DNA of 64,000 nucleotides from Ditylenchus dipsaci (Eukaryota; Nematoda; Chromadorea; Rhabditida; Anguinidae), in NCBI GenBank assembly GCA_004194705.1, contig SADC01000402.1:1-64000 (forward strand), written 5' to 3'. The notes under the pieces were generated by a model. That model saw only the letters and a program-made list of their open reading frames with translations. It was not told the DNA's origin and did not search any database. Positions 10,145 through 21,099 of the stretch are shown one piece after another (position 1 is the first letter of the stretch; every line of letters starts with the position of its first letter). The translations under genes and the position numbers were made by a program.

Positions 10145-10475
10145 AACAATTGTAAGTGTAAGTGAAAATGTAAGTGTTAATGTAAATGTAAGTGTAAATG
10201 CAAGGTGTCTTCACAATACCGAAATTATTTACACTTACACTTACATTTACACTTACGCCTTCACAATACGAATGTAAATGTAAATGAAAATCATTGACCT
10301 ATCCTCACTTTTATTTTTTAAAGTCAGTTTTTTTAACCCAACTACCAATTTTTTAAATTTTATAACTAGCAGTGAACTTCTCGTCATCAATAAAGCACTT
10401 TTAGTATTCTCTGAAAATACTTGAATTCAATCTTCATTTACATTTACATTCGTATTGTGAAGGGTGAGTGTAAGT
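10145..10475. repeat. TAAGTGTAAATG repeats and a small palindrome
   Basis: Tandem GTAAGTGTAAATG-type hexamer pairs at 10,150-10,200, then TTCACAATACC and reversed copies. A palindrome pairs CCTTCACAATACGAATG (10,258) with CATTCGTATTGTGAAGG (10,446). The same repeats resume at 10,886-10,965, on the other side of the MITE below, so one older repeat-armed element was split. Confidence 0.7.
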
Positions 10476-10479
10476 GTAA

Positions 10480-10884
10480 TGGCTCATTTATAAACGTTGT
10501 CGTTAGAATATTTTTTTATAAAACCTTTTTTTTCGCCAACGACGACGACAACGACGACCTATTTATAAAAAAATCCAACGACTGCGCCAACGACAACGTC
10601 AAGGACAACGAAATTTTTATTCAAAATTGGACAAATTTCGCATTTTCAGACGAGACTTCAAGGGAAAACGTGTGGAGAATATAGTTAATCCTTAAAATTT
10701 TGACTTAAAATGCAAAATTTGTCTAATTTGGAAGAAAAATTTTCGTCGTCGTTGGCGTTGTCGTTGGATTTTTATAATAGGTCCTTGGCGTTGTCGTCGT
10801 CGTTGGTGTTGTCGTTGGCGTAAAGTGCCTTTATAAAACTTTTTTCCAACGACGACGACAACGACAACGTTTATAAATGAGCCA
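10480..10884. mobile_element. MITE with CCAACGACGACAACG iterons, TAA target (copy 1)
   Basis: Ends TGGCTCATTTATAAACG and its complement, flanked by TAA (10,477-10,479; 10,885-10,887). Both arms hold runs of CAACGACGACGACAACG-like triplets. A second copy with the same ends, iterons and TAA flanks is at 54,109-54,529. The 3-bp TAA duplication is what PIF/Harbinger elements make; the mobiliser is not shown. Confidence 0.88.
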
Positions 10885-10969
10885 TAAATGCAAATAGAAG
10901 TGTTAATGTAAGCGTAAATGTAAGGGGTGTTCACAATACCAAAAACATTTACACTTACAATTGTGATAA

Positions 10970-11484
10970 GGCCATTAATTTTTCGGTCTGCGGCTCGGTT
11001 AACCAAAAATTTTGGCTTCGGTAAATATTTATGGCTAAAGTTGAAGCGAGGATCGAGTTTGAAATTTTGGCTTCAGCCATATCCTCCATTGAAACTGTCA
11101 ATACGGCAAGGCATACGGGACATTCTGCTACATGGGCGATTCCCTAACGCGCCAATCCAGTCGCTACTGAAAGATGAACAATTCATCACCACACATAAAA
11201 AAATGGAAATTCACTACTATATTATAGTCTGTAATTCGACTTTCTTACAGATCTCGAATTAACCCCTTCCTAATAGAGTCCCCACCCCCAGAGCAAAGTA
11301 TAAAAATATAAAAAAGCCCCCTCTTTTCTGGAAAAAAATTAAAGTTTTTTTCAATTAAATTGACTAAAATATCAATCTTTGTGATGATTTCAGTCTTTAT
11401 AACCAATAATTTGAGTTTTGTCTACAATTTAAAAGACATAATCTGTAAGGATGGACCACCCTATCGAGAGGTCTGGCGGTAAAA
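10970..11484. other. Stretch without recognised gene
   Basis: An open frame runs from 10,927 to 11,262, but it starts in repeat sequence and shows no familiar motif. CGGCTCGGTTAACC near 10,988 resembles the CTAACCGAACCG word of the MITE at 38,753. Confidence 0.35.
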
Positions 11485-11781
11485 GGACAACTGCCGACGA
11501 TCCCAACTGCGGACGCCAACTGCCGACGATTCCAACTGCGACCCCCAACTGCCGACGAATTACCAAATTCTGATTAAAAGAAAAGTTTTTAGGTCATAAA
11601 AATGAACAACAACAAATATTTTGGTACAGAATAATATTTCGTACCAAGATAATAAAATGGCATGTGGATACTTTTAAAAGGAGAACCTTTATATACGCAT
11701 AGCCTAGGTTCTAGGTTAAATGGCACTGCATGCACACCCTATTTTTGTTGCTAACATTGAGTTTCTAGGCTACCTACAAGT

Positions 11782-11933
11782 GGCAACCGGACATTTAGCA
11801 TAATTTGTGCAATTTGTCGCGGACATCTAGCATAATTTTTTGGTATGATTCGGTTGTTTTGCCCGAATCATACCGAAAAATAATGTTAAATGTCCGCGAC
11901 AAATTGCATAAATTATGCTAAATGTCGGTTGCC
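11782..11933. mobile_element. Short hairpin MITE, 8-bp TSD
   Basis: Flanked by CTACAAGT (11,774-11,781; 11,934-11,941). Ends GGCAACCGGACATTTAGC and GCTAAATGTCGGTTGCC. The whole 152 bp folds on itself around CGGTTGTTTTGCCCG. The TSD length fits hAT. Confidence 0.9.
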
Positions 11934-11964
11934 CTACAAGTACGCTTTTTGACAATTTTCAAAG

Positions 11965-12330
11965 AGATTTAAGGCTGTATTGGGGTGGAAAAGACCAAAA
12001 AAGGTTGATTTAGTGCAAAAAGGAGATGTTGAACATAGTTCTGAATACTGGGCCCTACCGCGTAAATAAACTCTGCTATACATGTGTTTTCATGCATCAG
12101 AGTCACTTTCGAGTGATTTGCGTCTATGGTATGTGGGTGTGCGCATCTCAACCCAAGCAACCAAGCCCCCTGCGCCCCCGAAGGGTGCGCAGGGGGCTTG
12201 GATGGTCAGAGATGCGCGCACTCACTTGCCTTATACATAATTCCGAGAATCACTCTTGACATAAAATGCATTTAGAGTCTCTTTTTGCCACGGCCACGTT
12301 GAAAAACATGGTGAAACAGACAAAAAGTCA
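11965..12330. mobile_element. Hairpin-core MITE family, copy
   Basis: Contains AAGGCTGTATTGGGGTGG, GATGTTGAACATAGTTCTG, GAGTCACTTTCGAGTGATTT and the core GTGGGTGTGCGCATCTCAAC facing GTCAGAGATGCGCGCACTC around a GGGGGCTTGG / CCAAGCCCCC stem. Same family as the inner element at 3318-3745. Confidence 0.8.
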
Positions 12331-12937
12331 AAATTTCGCAACGCCGAAAACTCAATTAAAAGTTGAATTTTGATCAGAATTTGGTAATTCGTCGGCAGTT
12401 GGGGTTGGCAGTTGGAATCGTCGGCAGTTGACCCTCGTTCGGCTGGCTATGCCGGAATTTTTTTCTACAAGGTTTTTTTAAATTAAATTGTTTTGGTCTG
12501 TAAAAAATTTTCATCAGACACATTTAAAAAAGTTCATGCTTTTCTGAAAGCCCTCACCTTAGCATTGAAGATGTACTTTTTGTTTTTACAAACATTTTGA
12601 TTTTGGTTGTGAAAAAATCAATTTAAAAGTTGTGTCATTTTTAGACAAGTTGTCAAGCAATTTGATTTAAATTTTGATTGATGGTAAAGCGCACTCTAAA
12701 CATCTTAGCTTCATGTTGTAGCACAGATTCAGGGCTACAAACCTATCTCACAGAATTTTTTTTGGATGTAAGATTGTCAAAATAAGGACTTTTAGAGAAA
12801 CTTTTTTTTTCAAAAAATGAGCAAAATTGGAAAAAACGAGGAAAACTTAAATTTCAGTCATTTTCCGTTTTTTTTAAATTAGCCATATCTCAGCATTCTT
12901 ACATTGAATTTCTTGTGTTAATCGGCTTTTGTAGCTA

Positions 12938-13121
12938 CAGTCAACTCTCGATTTAACGAACTCTCGATTTAACGAAACTCTTGATTTAACGAATTTTTTT
13001 TCAACGCTTCTTTGGCCAGCGATTAAATAAATGACTAAAATTAACTCTTGATTTAACGAAACTCTCGGTTTAACGAACATTTTGCCGGTCCCCAGGTGTT
13101 CGTTAAATCGAGAGTTGACCG
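12938..13121. mobile_element. MITE, CAGTCAACTCTCGATTTAACG termini, TA target
   Basis: Starts CAGTCAACTCTCGATTTAA and ends TTAAATCGAGAGTTGACCG between TA dinucleotides. Internal repeats of CTCGATTTAACGAA. Belongs to a group in this window with CAGTC..AACCTCG..ATAACG ends (16,491; 29,441; 34,132). Confidence 0.85.
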
Positions 13122-13300
13122 TATTGAACTGCGTTACAACATAACATCAAAACTTTTGCATCACTAAAAATTTAATTTAAAATTTTATCGGCATAAGTAA
13201 TGAAAATGGCTGTAAACTTGTCAAAAAATGACACATCTTTAAAATCGGTTTTTTAACAACCGAAATCAAAATGTTTTTAAAAACGAAAAAGAACGTCTTT

Positions 13301-13493
13301 AAAGGACCATGGTTTTTGCGCGCAGTGGCATGTGCAAAATTGGCATTGGCGGGGAACTTCTCTTTCGTCTCGCATTGTACTCTTTCGAGTAATGTCGAAC
13401 GACTCCAAAGAGTAAAGTTTGAGACGAAAGAGAAGTGTCCCCCGCCAATTCAAATTTTGCGCATGCCACTGCGCACAAAAACCATGGTCCTTA
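13301..13493. mobile_element. Palindromic MITE, GGACCATGGTTTTTGCGC
   Basis: GGACCATGGTTTTTGCGCGC pairs with GCGCACAAAAACCATGGTCC; the arms share GGCATTGGCGGGGAAC / GTCCCCCGCCAATT and CTCTTTCGTCTC. A decayed relative is at about 20,975-21,085. Confidence 0.8.
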
Positions 13494-13604
13494 ATGGTAA
13501 GGTGAGAGCTTTCAAACAAACATAAACTTCTTCAAATTCGTCTAATGAAAAAAATACAGACTAAAACAATTTAAATTTCTAAAAAATCACCCTGTACTTT
13601 TTTC

Positions 13605-16472
13605 GGCTTTACATAGCTTCGACATTAGATGTTTCAAAAAGCGCCTATTTGAATAATCACATGTTTCGAATGTCAGAGGTTTCGCCAATTAAGAGATTTC
13701 GCCAATCGCTGATTTCATTTTTTCGCGCCTTTCAATAATCGAATGTTTTGCATATGAACTATTTAGTCAATTTACATTTCATCATGGTACCCATTTCGAC
13801 AATCTTTTGCTTAGTATGGAAAGTTCACTTTCGAGACTTAAATGTATTATCATTGCTTGAAACAGAGATTGTTGTTTTTTCCAAATAGAGCAGTTTTAAC
13901 TGTGTTTTAGTCAAGTCTTTGGCGAGTTCTGTTCTTACGTGAGGTATTGTTGTTCTTTTGTGTCTTATTTTAGCTAGCTTGTCAGTCGTGTAGAAATTGC
14001 TCGTGCCAATTGCATTAGACGAGTGGCTGGACATAACGGATTGTTACACTAAATTTTTTGAATATTATCCTTGTCCAAATCCGTATCCGAACATTCAAAC
14101 AGGCCAAATTTATTCTGTTTTGGAAAATAACAACAAAAATTAGTTACTTTCTATCAAATTTCTGTCTGCAATCAATTCTCTGCAATCACCGAATTTCTAC
14201 AACTAATCAATTTGAACATTAATATTTATTATTCTTCACACTAATGATAACCAATCGATAACAGTTCAACAATGATCAAGTCTGGTAAACAATGCGTGAT
14301 TCTTAACGTAGTCTAACATATTTGTTCTATCATAACGCAGTACCATATTCTTCCTTCGCTCCGAGAGCCTCAAATCGACTTTGTTGAGCTTCGGATCGCC
14401 ACCTGTGCGCAGAGAAATTAGCTTAGCCTCTTGCATTGAGCACTCTAATTTAAGCTGTCCAAGCCACTTCCAGAATTGAGGTTTCTTGCCATCCGTGGTT
14501 CCCATCGCCAGCTGCAAAGATCGATGCCACGCTTCAAGTATGTTTGTAGTCTTTGCTTTTCCTCTCGTGCTAATTCAGTACAGTTCCACAGAGAATGAGC
14601 AAATAGCGGGCGTCGAATTCCGTCTTCTCCCTCATGACCAATCCAAGTCTCAAACAGAAAACTACATTTAACGAAATCAAGACAAATTAGTCAACATACT
14701 CTTAGAAAGTAGTTGATGAAACTTTGTTCAGGTGATCCTACTGCAAATTGAGCGCACTGTTCTCCAACAATAAGATAGTAGCAAGCAACGACATCCACAA
14801 CAGGTACATACACTAAACTTTTGAGTTTTTTGACGACTATGCTAAAGAGTCTGCCGCTTTCGTAGACTTTTTTTCAACTTCAGCTTTGCAACTTTCTTGA
14901 TGTGCGCCTGAGCAAAGTGAAACATATATCCGTGGATTGTGACCACTAAAAAGTTATGCGAAAGAATGAAAAACAAAAGAATGCGGAAGAAGCAACATAC
15001 GAGGGAAAACTGCCGCAAAACTAGAAAACAGGGCTATTTCGTAGTCCATATGAGCATTGGTGACCACAATAGTTGAAGGATACGTTTGACTTTGCGGAAG
15101 AATCCAGTATATTGTTTCAGCAGATTTCTTGGGCAAGAGCACATGCAAACATGGAACGAAACTTTCACCGATCTTGGCATGAATTGTCATCAGTTGTTTC
15201 CATTCTCTGGCACCAGCTTGAACGTTCCGTCCATCCCCAGTATTCAGCCAATCGAAGACACTGCAGAATAAACATTAACTTTTCATTTTGACTTATCAGG
15301 CGAAGTAATCTTACCTCCATCAAAGCAGGCGTAGAAAAAATAATCATTCGTCGCGATCCTCTTCCTATATCGTAGAGAACAAACGGAACTTCTTTGAAGA
15401 GCCTCAAGTCCTCGGGATTACCAAATTACATGGCAGGCACGATCCATTTGGACAGTCATTCAGTTTCTAAATGCAAATTTAAATTGAAAATTTTCAAAGA
15501 TCTACCGAAAAAGTAATATACCTTCTGATGATACGATACAGCCCTTGCCACATTTGTCGAGTCTACAATAGATTTAGCTTGCTCCGATATATGTTCAGTT
15601 ACTTTGGCGTAAATTTTGCGCGCACACAACTGAAATTTTGTGAGGAAAAACTCAGGACAACTTTAGAAATACTTAAACTTACATCGTTCTGACGAGCCAT
15701 CTCTGCTACTTCCAAAATGATTGCTCGTAGCTCCACATCAACTGCTTCTGCTGTATGTACATGTTGCCCAAGGCTCATTCTAACGCATTGTCCATCCTTA
15801 TTGCTTTCCAGAGTTTGCTTGCACCCATATGAATATCTTTTTGCGCAGCGCCAGTGCTTGACCTGATCTGCGTCGGTGAAAGAATAGTTATAGCAGTGCC
15901 CTAAACATACAGCAGACTTGATTGGTGCACGCCTCGCAAAATAGTAGAAAAATACCTTCACAAACATAAGACTCTTGCTTCGACGAGATTGGATTAGACG
16001 CAGCTTCACTTCAGGCATAACCACAGCTTCTCGCTTTTCGCCCTTCTCTTCGGAATAACTTGACAATTCGGCTTGCATGGACTTGAGCAGGATTTTCCAC
16101 TGTGCGCTATTTCTTCAAGCTCTTCTTCTGAAGAGTTGCTTCGTCTTGACTGCTGCTATATTCGATGTCACTGAGCATCTTAAAATACAGTAATGATGAT
16201 AACGAAAATCATACACCATTATGTCAGGTAATAAAAACAACACGCAAAGCTATGACACCATAACAACCATAACAAATAGGGCTAAAAAAAAGTGGCGTAA
16301 CTAGTGATTTTCGAAGTAGTTATCGGTGAAACATTCGATTATTGAAAGGCGCAAAAAATGAAATCAGCGATTGGCGAAATCTCTTAATTGGCGAAACCTC
16401 TGACTTTCGAAACATGTGATTATTCAAATAGGCGCTTTTTGAAACATCTAATTGTCGAAGCTATGTAAAGCC
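13605..16472 (-). mobile_element. Mutator-like element (MULE) with long TIRs and transposase
   Basis: Terminal inverted repeats of about 140 bp: GGCTTTACATAGCTTCGACA at the left pairs with TGTCGAAGCTATGTAAAGCC-like sequence at the right, followed by TTTCGCCAATTAAGAGATTTC repeats in both. The interior encodes a MULE transposase on the minus strand. A clear 8-10 bp target duplication could not be read, though both flanks carry T-rich runs. This is the most complete autonomous-looking element in the window. Confidence 0.88.
14266..16078 (-). CDS. MULE transposase with N-terminal FLYWCH-like finger (multi-exon)
   Basis: N-terminal exon 16,078-15,599: WRCAKRYSYGCKQTLES..H.H, a FLYWCH-type zinc finger (CLGHCYNYSF, then W-x-C, C and H-x-H). 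Later exons, separated by 45-60 bp introns, give FVPCLHVLLPKKSAETIYW and VVTNAHMDYEIALFSSFAAVF, the MULE core with a DYE acidic site, then HGYMFHFAQAHIKKVAKL (the C/G..xFHf.qa block), PLFAHSLWNCTELARGKAKT and NILEAWHRSL (the RTNN..EgwH block). The last segment is QFWKWLGQLKLECSMQEAKL, ending at 14,266. The third acidic residue is not confidently placed. Exons are not all in one frame as read, so some indels or unannotated introns remain; whether it is active cannot be judged. Confidence 0.8.
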
Positions 16473-16539
16473 TTTTTTATGTATCTTGTACAGTCAAATC
16501 TCGATATAACGTACCCCGATATAATACCTTGATATAACG

Positions 16540-16880
16540 TATCCCTTGAGACCTTTTGGTGGATTCATTTCAAATTAGAATAAGTTCACCCCCGCTATAA
16601 CGTACTCCTTGATATAACGTACCCCTTGAGACCTTTTGGTTGGATTCATTTCAAATTAGAATAAGTTCACCCCGCTATAACGTACTCCTTGATATAACGT
16701 ACCCCTTGAGACCTTTTGGTTGGATTCATTTCAAATTAGAATAAGTTCACCCCGCTATAACGTACCCCTTGATATAACGTACCCTTGAGACCTTTTGGTT
16801 GGATTCATTTCAATTAGAATAAGTTCACCCCCGCTATAACGTACCCCTTGATATAACGTACCCTTGCAGATAACACTGAT
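16540..16880. repeat. Tandem repeat, ~80-bp unit, about four copies
   Basis: The unit runs from GAGACCTTTTGGTTGGATTC through AAATTAGAATAAGTTCACCC and CGCTATAACGTACTCC to TTGATATAACGTACCCC, starting near 16,549, 16,630, 16,709 and 16,787. Copies differ by single bases and one-base indels. Confidence 0.9.
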
Positions 16881-17127
16881 ATTTACGTTACCCTCGATAT
16901 AACGTACCCTTGTAAAATGGTGTGTTATATTTACCAATCCAATACAGTTTTTGCTCTTTTTTTGCTTCTACAACATTTTCGGTGGTCATCAAGTGTTTCC
17001 TTTTCACAAAGGAACATCAACAGTGGGTAACGCTGCTATAGGTATGAGTAATAGACCATTCATAGCCTAACTCCGCTGAATCACGTGGTTAATGCCTTTC
17101 GTCTAATCTGGAAAAGAATTCTTCTTA

Positions 17128-17278
17128 CAGTCAAACCTGGATACAACACCACGCAAGGGAGCGACCATAGGGTGGTGTTGTATAGAGGGTTCATTTGACC
17201 ACATTTTAGTCAAAGCTCATCAAATCGGTCCGTTTTGAGTCGTGTTATATCTGGCCGGTGTTGTATACCGTTCTACTG
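17128..17278. mobile_element. MITE, CAGTCAAACCTGGATACAACACC, TA target
   Basis: TA-flanked (17,126-17,127; 17,279-17,280). GGATACAACACCACGC and GGTGGTGTTGTATAG in the left half, GGCCGGTGTTGTATACCG at the right. Same terminal logic as the CAGTC group but with an ACAACACC word. Confidence 0.75.
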
Positions 17279-17611
17279 TAGCACAGGAAATTAAATATGT
17301 TGATTTTTATATAAGTATATAGACAAAATGTCAGGAAAATCAGAAAAATTTCGAAAACACTTTTCACAAACACTGTTTTAGATAAGGATGCCTGAGGGAT
17401 TGAACCTAGGCCTCGTGACTTAAATTTTTTAAAAGGACATTTGGGCTAAAAAAGACGTTTGAAAAAGGGCATTTTATCCAGGGCTTATGGCTATTTATAA
17501 CCGAATATTTATAAGCTATTGGCTATTTTTAAGCGAACCCTCCTGGTTGAACCTGCCGTGCTTGTGGTGCATTATCGGCATTATTGTGCATTATTTGGGA
17601 AAGGAAATATA

Positions 17612-18452
17612 ATAAAAATTGCCCATTTGCCGGAAAAGTTGCCCCATTTTCCAGAAAAGTCTCCCCATTTTCTAATTTCCAGTCAAAAAGCAGAAAAGTT
17701 GCCCCATTGGCCAGAAAAGTTGCCCCATTTGGACATTTCATGTTGTTTTGCCATCTTGTTTCGTGGCAGATGGGGCAGGATCTGGCAAACTTCTCAGCTG
17801 CTGACGGGTGGGAGCGCTACAAAGAACTTCGAACGTGTGCTTATTTGGTCGAGCCGTCCACTCTCTATCCAGGGCTGTATAAATGCAATTGCTTCCAAGG
17901 GATGAAAGATCGTTTCTTCTGCAAACATTCCCTGATGATGATGTGCAGAGATGGACTGCAGGAGTATCCAGAAGAATTACCGATGTGCCGCTAGGAGAGA
18001 GAGGAAGCGAGGAAGAAAGCGCAGGGCAAGAGAGGGAAGCGCCTGGTTATTGACTGATTTATGTTATTGAATTTGTTGTTTTTGAAGTGTTGTCAATTGT
18101 TGTTGAATAAAGTCAGTTGTTGTTTGATTGGTGCTGTAAAACTTTGAGAGTACTAGTATGTAAAAATGTAATGACAGTATAAGAGATCTTGAATTTGAAA
18201 ATCCGGCCAATGGGCAACTTTGTGGCAAATGGGGCAACTTTTCTGGCCAATGGGGCAACTTTTCTGCTTTTTGATTGGAAATTAGAAAATGGGAGACTTT
18301 TGTGGCAAATGGGGCAACTTTTATGGTAAATATGGCAACTTTTCTGCTTTTTGATTGGAAATTCGAAAATGGGCAACTTTTCTGGAAAATGGGGTTTTTC
18401 CGGCTTTTTTATTTTTTTCAACTTTTCCGGCAAATGGGGCAATTTTTAATTG
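17612..18452 (+). mobile_element. Repeat-armed element enclosing a SWIM-domain fragment
   Basis: The left arm (17,612-17,735) is built of GTTGCCCCATTTTCCAGAAAA-type units of about 20-23 bp; the right arm (18,206-18,452) contains the reverse (TTTTCTGGCCAATGGGGCAAC) with GCTTTTTGATTGGAAAT spacers seen in both. Outermost ATTGCCCATTTGCCGGAAAA is mirrored by TTTTCCGGCAAATGGGGCAAT. No clean target duplication was read. Confidence 0.75.
17757..17993 (+). pseudogene. SWIM zinc-finger fragment of a MULE-type protein
   Basis: The frame downstream of the left repeat arm reads WQMGQDLANFSAADGWERYK, then TCAYLVEPSTLYPGLYKCNC and FQGMKDRFFCKHSLMMM. CxC..CxH with these spacings is the SWIM signature found after the catalytic core of many MULE transposases and in some host zinc-finger proteins. 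After the TAG at 17,993 a Lys/Arg/Glu-rich tail continues in other frames. There is no catalytic core, so this is a fragment, possibly captured. Confidence 0.7.
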
Positions 18453-18749
18453 TCTTTCTTTGGGAAAATATAGAGCATTGAGTGTGCTTTTGGAAGTTTA
18501 GTTTTGGTTTAACCGACCCCGGTAAAACTTACCCTATATCTAACCGATGGGTATATTCCCTGCAATCAAGTTCGGTATAACCACAGCACTCAATTTGGTA
18601 TACCCCAGCACTCAATCAAACAACAGGAGGGACCAAGGAAGACAAACCCTTGATATAACGTACACCTGTCATCTATTTGGTTTCTGCCCTCGATATAACG
18701 TACCCTCGATATAACGTACCCTTCACCGGCCCCCAGGGGGTACGTTATA

Positions 18750-19258
18750 GGGTGGTATTTAATTTTGGCCATAGTATACTGAATTTTGGCCATAGATTTC
18801 TGTTGGCCATAGATTACTGAATTTGGCCATAGAATACTGAAAAATGGCTATAGATTTCTAAAAATTGGCCATAGATTTCTGAATTTTAGCCATACTCGCT
18901 CGAAATCATGTTTCAACCCAACCTTGGACCTGAAACATCCTGAAAAGATGTTTTAAGCGTGTCGATGACACTTTTTCGAGAAAAAAAATTTCTGTAATTT
19001 TTCCGACCATTGATCGCTCAGGGCAAAAAGTCAAATTTCGGTCAAAAAAAATTATCGGAAAATTGTCATCGACACCCTTAAAACATCTGTTCAGGATGTT
19101 TTAGGTCCAAGAGCATCTTAAAAAGTGGTTGAAACATGATTTCGAGTGAGTATGGCTAAAATTCAGAAATCTATGGCCAATTTTCAGAAATCTATGGCCA
19201 TTTTTCAGTATTCTATGGCCAAAATTCAGTATTCTATGGCCAATTTTAAATATAACCC
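18750..19258. mobile_element. Palindromic MITE with TTTTGGCCATAGATTTCTGAA iterons, 10-bp TSD
   Basis: Flanked by GTACGTTATA at 18,740-18,749 and 19,259-19,268. Ends GGGTGGTATTTAATTTTGGCC and GGCCAATTTTAAATATAACCC. Each arm has four to five copies of ATTTTGGCCATAG(A/T)(A/T)T; the centre pairs CGAAATCATGTTTCAACC with GGTTGAAACATGATTTCG. A duplication of 8-10 bp suggests MULE or hAT integration. It lies inside the terminal repeat of the 16.5-19.3 kb element. Confidence 0.88.
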
Positions 19259-19284
19259 GTACGTTATATCGAGGTTTGACTGTA

Positions 19285-20151
19285 GCAATTTCAAGGGGAG
19301 TTCAGAACCGCTGAGATCTCTTGTTTTGACAAGAAAACCTTCGAGAACCAAGCATTTTAAGTTAGTCGGTTTTGGGTGACACAGTTTTTGACTCATTAAG
19401 TTCAAATGGCTCCAGCTCGCTATTCTTATTATGAACCCAATCACATAAATGCTTTTTTTGCTCCTTAGGAAAAGCTCTTTCATATGATCTCAATCGTTTC
19501 CGGTTGACCTTAAAAAATTTTCGACAGTTAAGCTGAAGTTAGAAAAAGTTACACTTGGTCAAACCTTCAACTTGGTCAAAAACATCACTATTATTCGAAA
19601 TTTGATGTACAAAAGTCACTTTTTTATTTCATATTTCTGTTCAACACAATCAGCTGAACAAAACTAGTGTAAAACATTTTCTAAACGTATGGCATGCATT
19701 TGAGAAAAATAGCCTTTTACAATTATGGATGCTAAAAGTCGAAGTGATTTCGAAAAACTTCCGGTTTTGAGTATCTTTGACAGGTTTCTTTGCGGATTCG
19801 TGTTCAGCATGGTCAAATGCTTATGAAGTGCTTTGCGAATAAGAATCACTGCTGAATTTAAAATTCCTCTCAACACACAAATACTTAAGCTTTCAGAGAT
19901 TGAATTTTTTTAAATCGTATTAAACACTTTGTCGAAGCTCTGAATTGGCGGGGACACTTTTTATCATCGAGACCACTTAAATTTGAATCCGAATTATTTT
20001 TATTTGCATTGAAAATTTAAATTTATGTTTTTAAACTAAAAATGCAGCTTTTTGGACAATTTCAAAAGCCGTGGCATTACAAATAACGAATAGAATTCGT
20101 TTTTATTTTGTGTGAAGACATAAAAAGGTTGCAATACTGTTTATTTCGACT
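19285..20151. other. Stretch without recognised gene
   Basis: AT-rich on both strands. Several short open frames but no motif or splice-consistent set. GAATTGGCGGGGACACTTTTT at about 19,940 resembles the GGCGGGGAAC word of the 13.3-kb MITE, indicating old insertions. Confidence 0.4.
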
Positions 20152-20318
20152 GTAACTTAAACAGAGTGTCAGTTTATTGGTCGGGACCAGCCCAGCTGTA
20201 GCTTATAGAGCGGGTCCGTTTGCCTTTATTGCATTGAAAACCAACCGAATATTTTGAACTGTAGCTTATAAAAAAATGTAGTTTATAGAGAGTGTAGCTT
20301 ATAGAGAAGGTTAACTGT
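20152..20318. mobile_element. Small element with CTGTAGCTTATAGAG words
   Basis: Repeated GTAGCTTATAGAG (20,198, 20,263, 20,288) with a GGACCAGCCC core like the GGGACCAGCC core of the CAGTC group, ending GGTTAACTGTA. Probably another variant of the CAGTY..CTATA MITE group. Confidence 0.55.
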
Positions 20319-21099
20319 ACCTAACAATTGATCTATCCCATGGTCTGTAAATCCATCTACTCGAAATGTAAGACTGCTCAGCTTTTTTCGGAATATTTTG
20401 CAGATATGCTATATCAAATCCACAGGCCTGATACTGTTCTTACAAAATAAAAAATTCGACTTTAGGAAAGCTGTAGAGCACAGGAAATCAGTGGAATTAG
20501 TCTTCAACATATAAATATATACAGGGTGGCCCAATTTTTTCTAGCCATCAGATTTTGGCCATAACGTTTTCATTTTTAGCGGTTTGAAAAAGATCTTCTT
20601 TAAATCGAAAATTGATTGACATTTGATATTCAGGCCTCTAGTTTTCAGTTTTCCTTCGCACGGGATGAAACTATTGGAATTCGAAAAACTAAAGCGAATA
20701 TGCTCTACAAGATGGCGCTATCAGAATTGGCATGTCGAAGTTTACAGTTCGGGGTGTTTCTTGTGAGATCTGCCATTGTCATCTCGAAACTTTCGGAACA
20801 CGACGAATTTCTATAATGCATCCAGCGAAATCCTCCGACCGTCTTTCAAACTTTGACGATGGCTTTGAAGCTTTCGAATTCGTCAACGAACTCACCATTT
20901 TGCATTTCTAAGTTACAAAATAGTGCACAACAATTTATTTATTTGGTCTGAGTACCATACTTGTTGATGCAAATGAAAATTTGGCAAATTCAAATGCGCG
21001 CGGGACACTTCTATTTCGTCTCGCACTCTACTCTTTGGAGTTATCAACAACCATTTTGCATATCAACAAATATGGTCCTTTAAATAAACACCTGTTCTT
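20319..21099. other. Mostly unannotated; two element fragments
   Basis: A single CAGGGTGGCCCAATTTTTTC end lies at 20,522, next to TA, without a matching right end. About 20,975-21,085 carries GACACTTCTATTTCGTCTCGC and ATATGGTCCTTTAAA, remains of the 13.3-kb MITE family. No gene seen. Confidence 0.45.

Larger units (their letters stand above)
11485..12434. mobile_element. Inverted-repeat element with AACTGCCGACGAT iterons
   Basis: The left arm has three copies of CAACTGCCGACGATYCCAACTG; the right arm has the reverse (CGTCGGCAGTTGG..). The inner arms continue (GAATTACCAAATTCTGAT versus ATCAGAATTTGGTAATTC). Inside are two younger elements (11,782-11,933 and about 11,965-12,330). Confidence 0.75.
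12469..13597. mobile_element. Large palindromic element, TA-flanked, with two nested MITEs
   Basis: Arms pair across the whole interval, for example GAAAGCCCTCACCTTAGCATT (12,547) with AATGGTAAGGTGAGAGCTTTC (13,492), and AACATTTTGATTTTGGTTGT with ACAACCGAAATCAAAATG. The outer ends are TACAAGG.. and ..CACCCTGTA, an imperfect CAGGGTG terminus. Confidence 0.65.
16491..19282. mobile_element. TA-flanked composite element with GATATAACGTACC repeats
   Basis: Starts CAGTCAAATCTCGATATAACG after TA (16,489) and ends CGTTATATCGAGGTTTGACTG before TA (19,283). The left arm holds ~80-bp tandem repeats; the right arm keeps shorter copies (18,650-18,749). At least three other elements are nested inside. The ends match the pogo/Tc1-like CAGTC..CTCG..ATAACG group. 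No transposase of its own is visible. Confidence 0.8.

Noticed and set aside
16540..16880. CRISPR-like array
   Set aside because: The ~80-bp units are directly adjacent without unique spacers; it is a tandem repeat in a eukaryotic element terminus.
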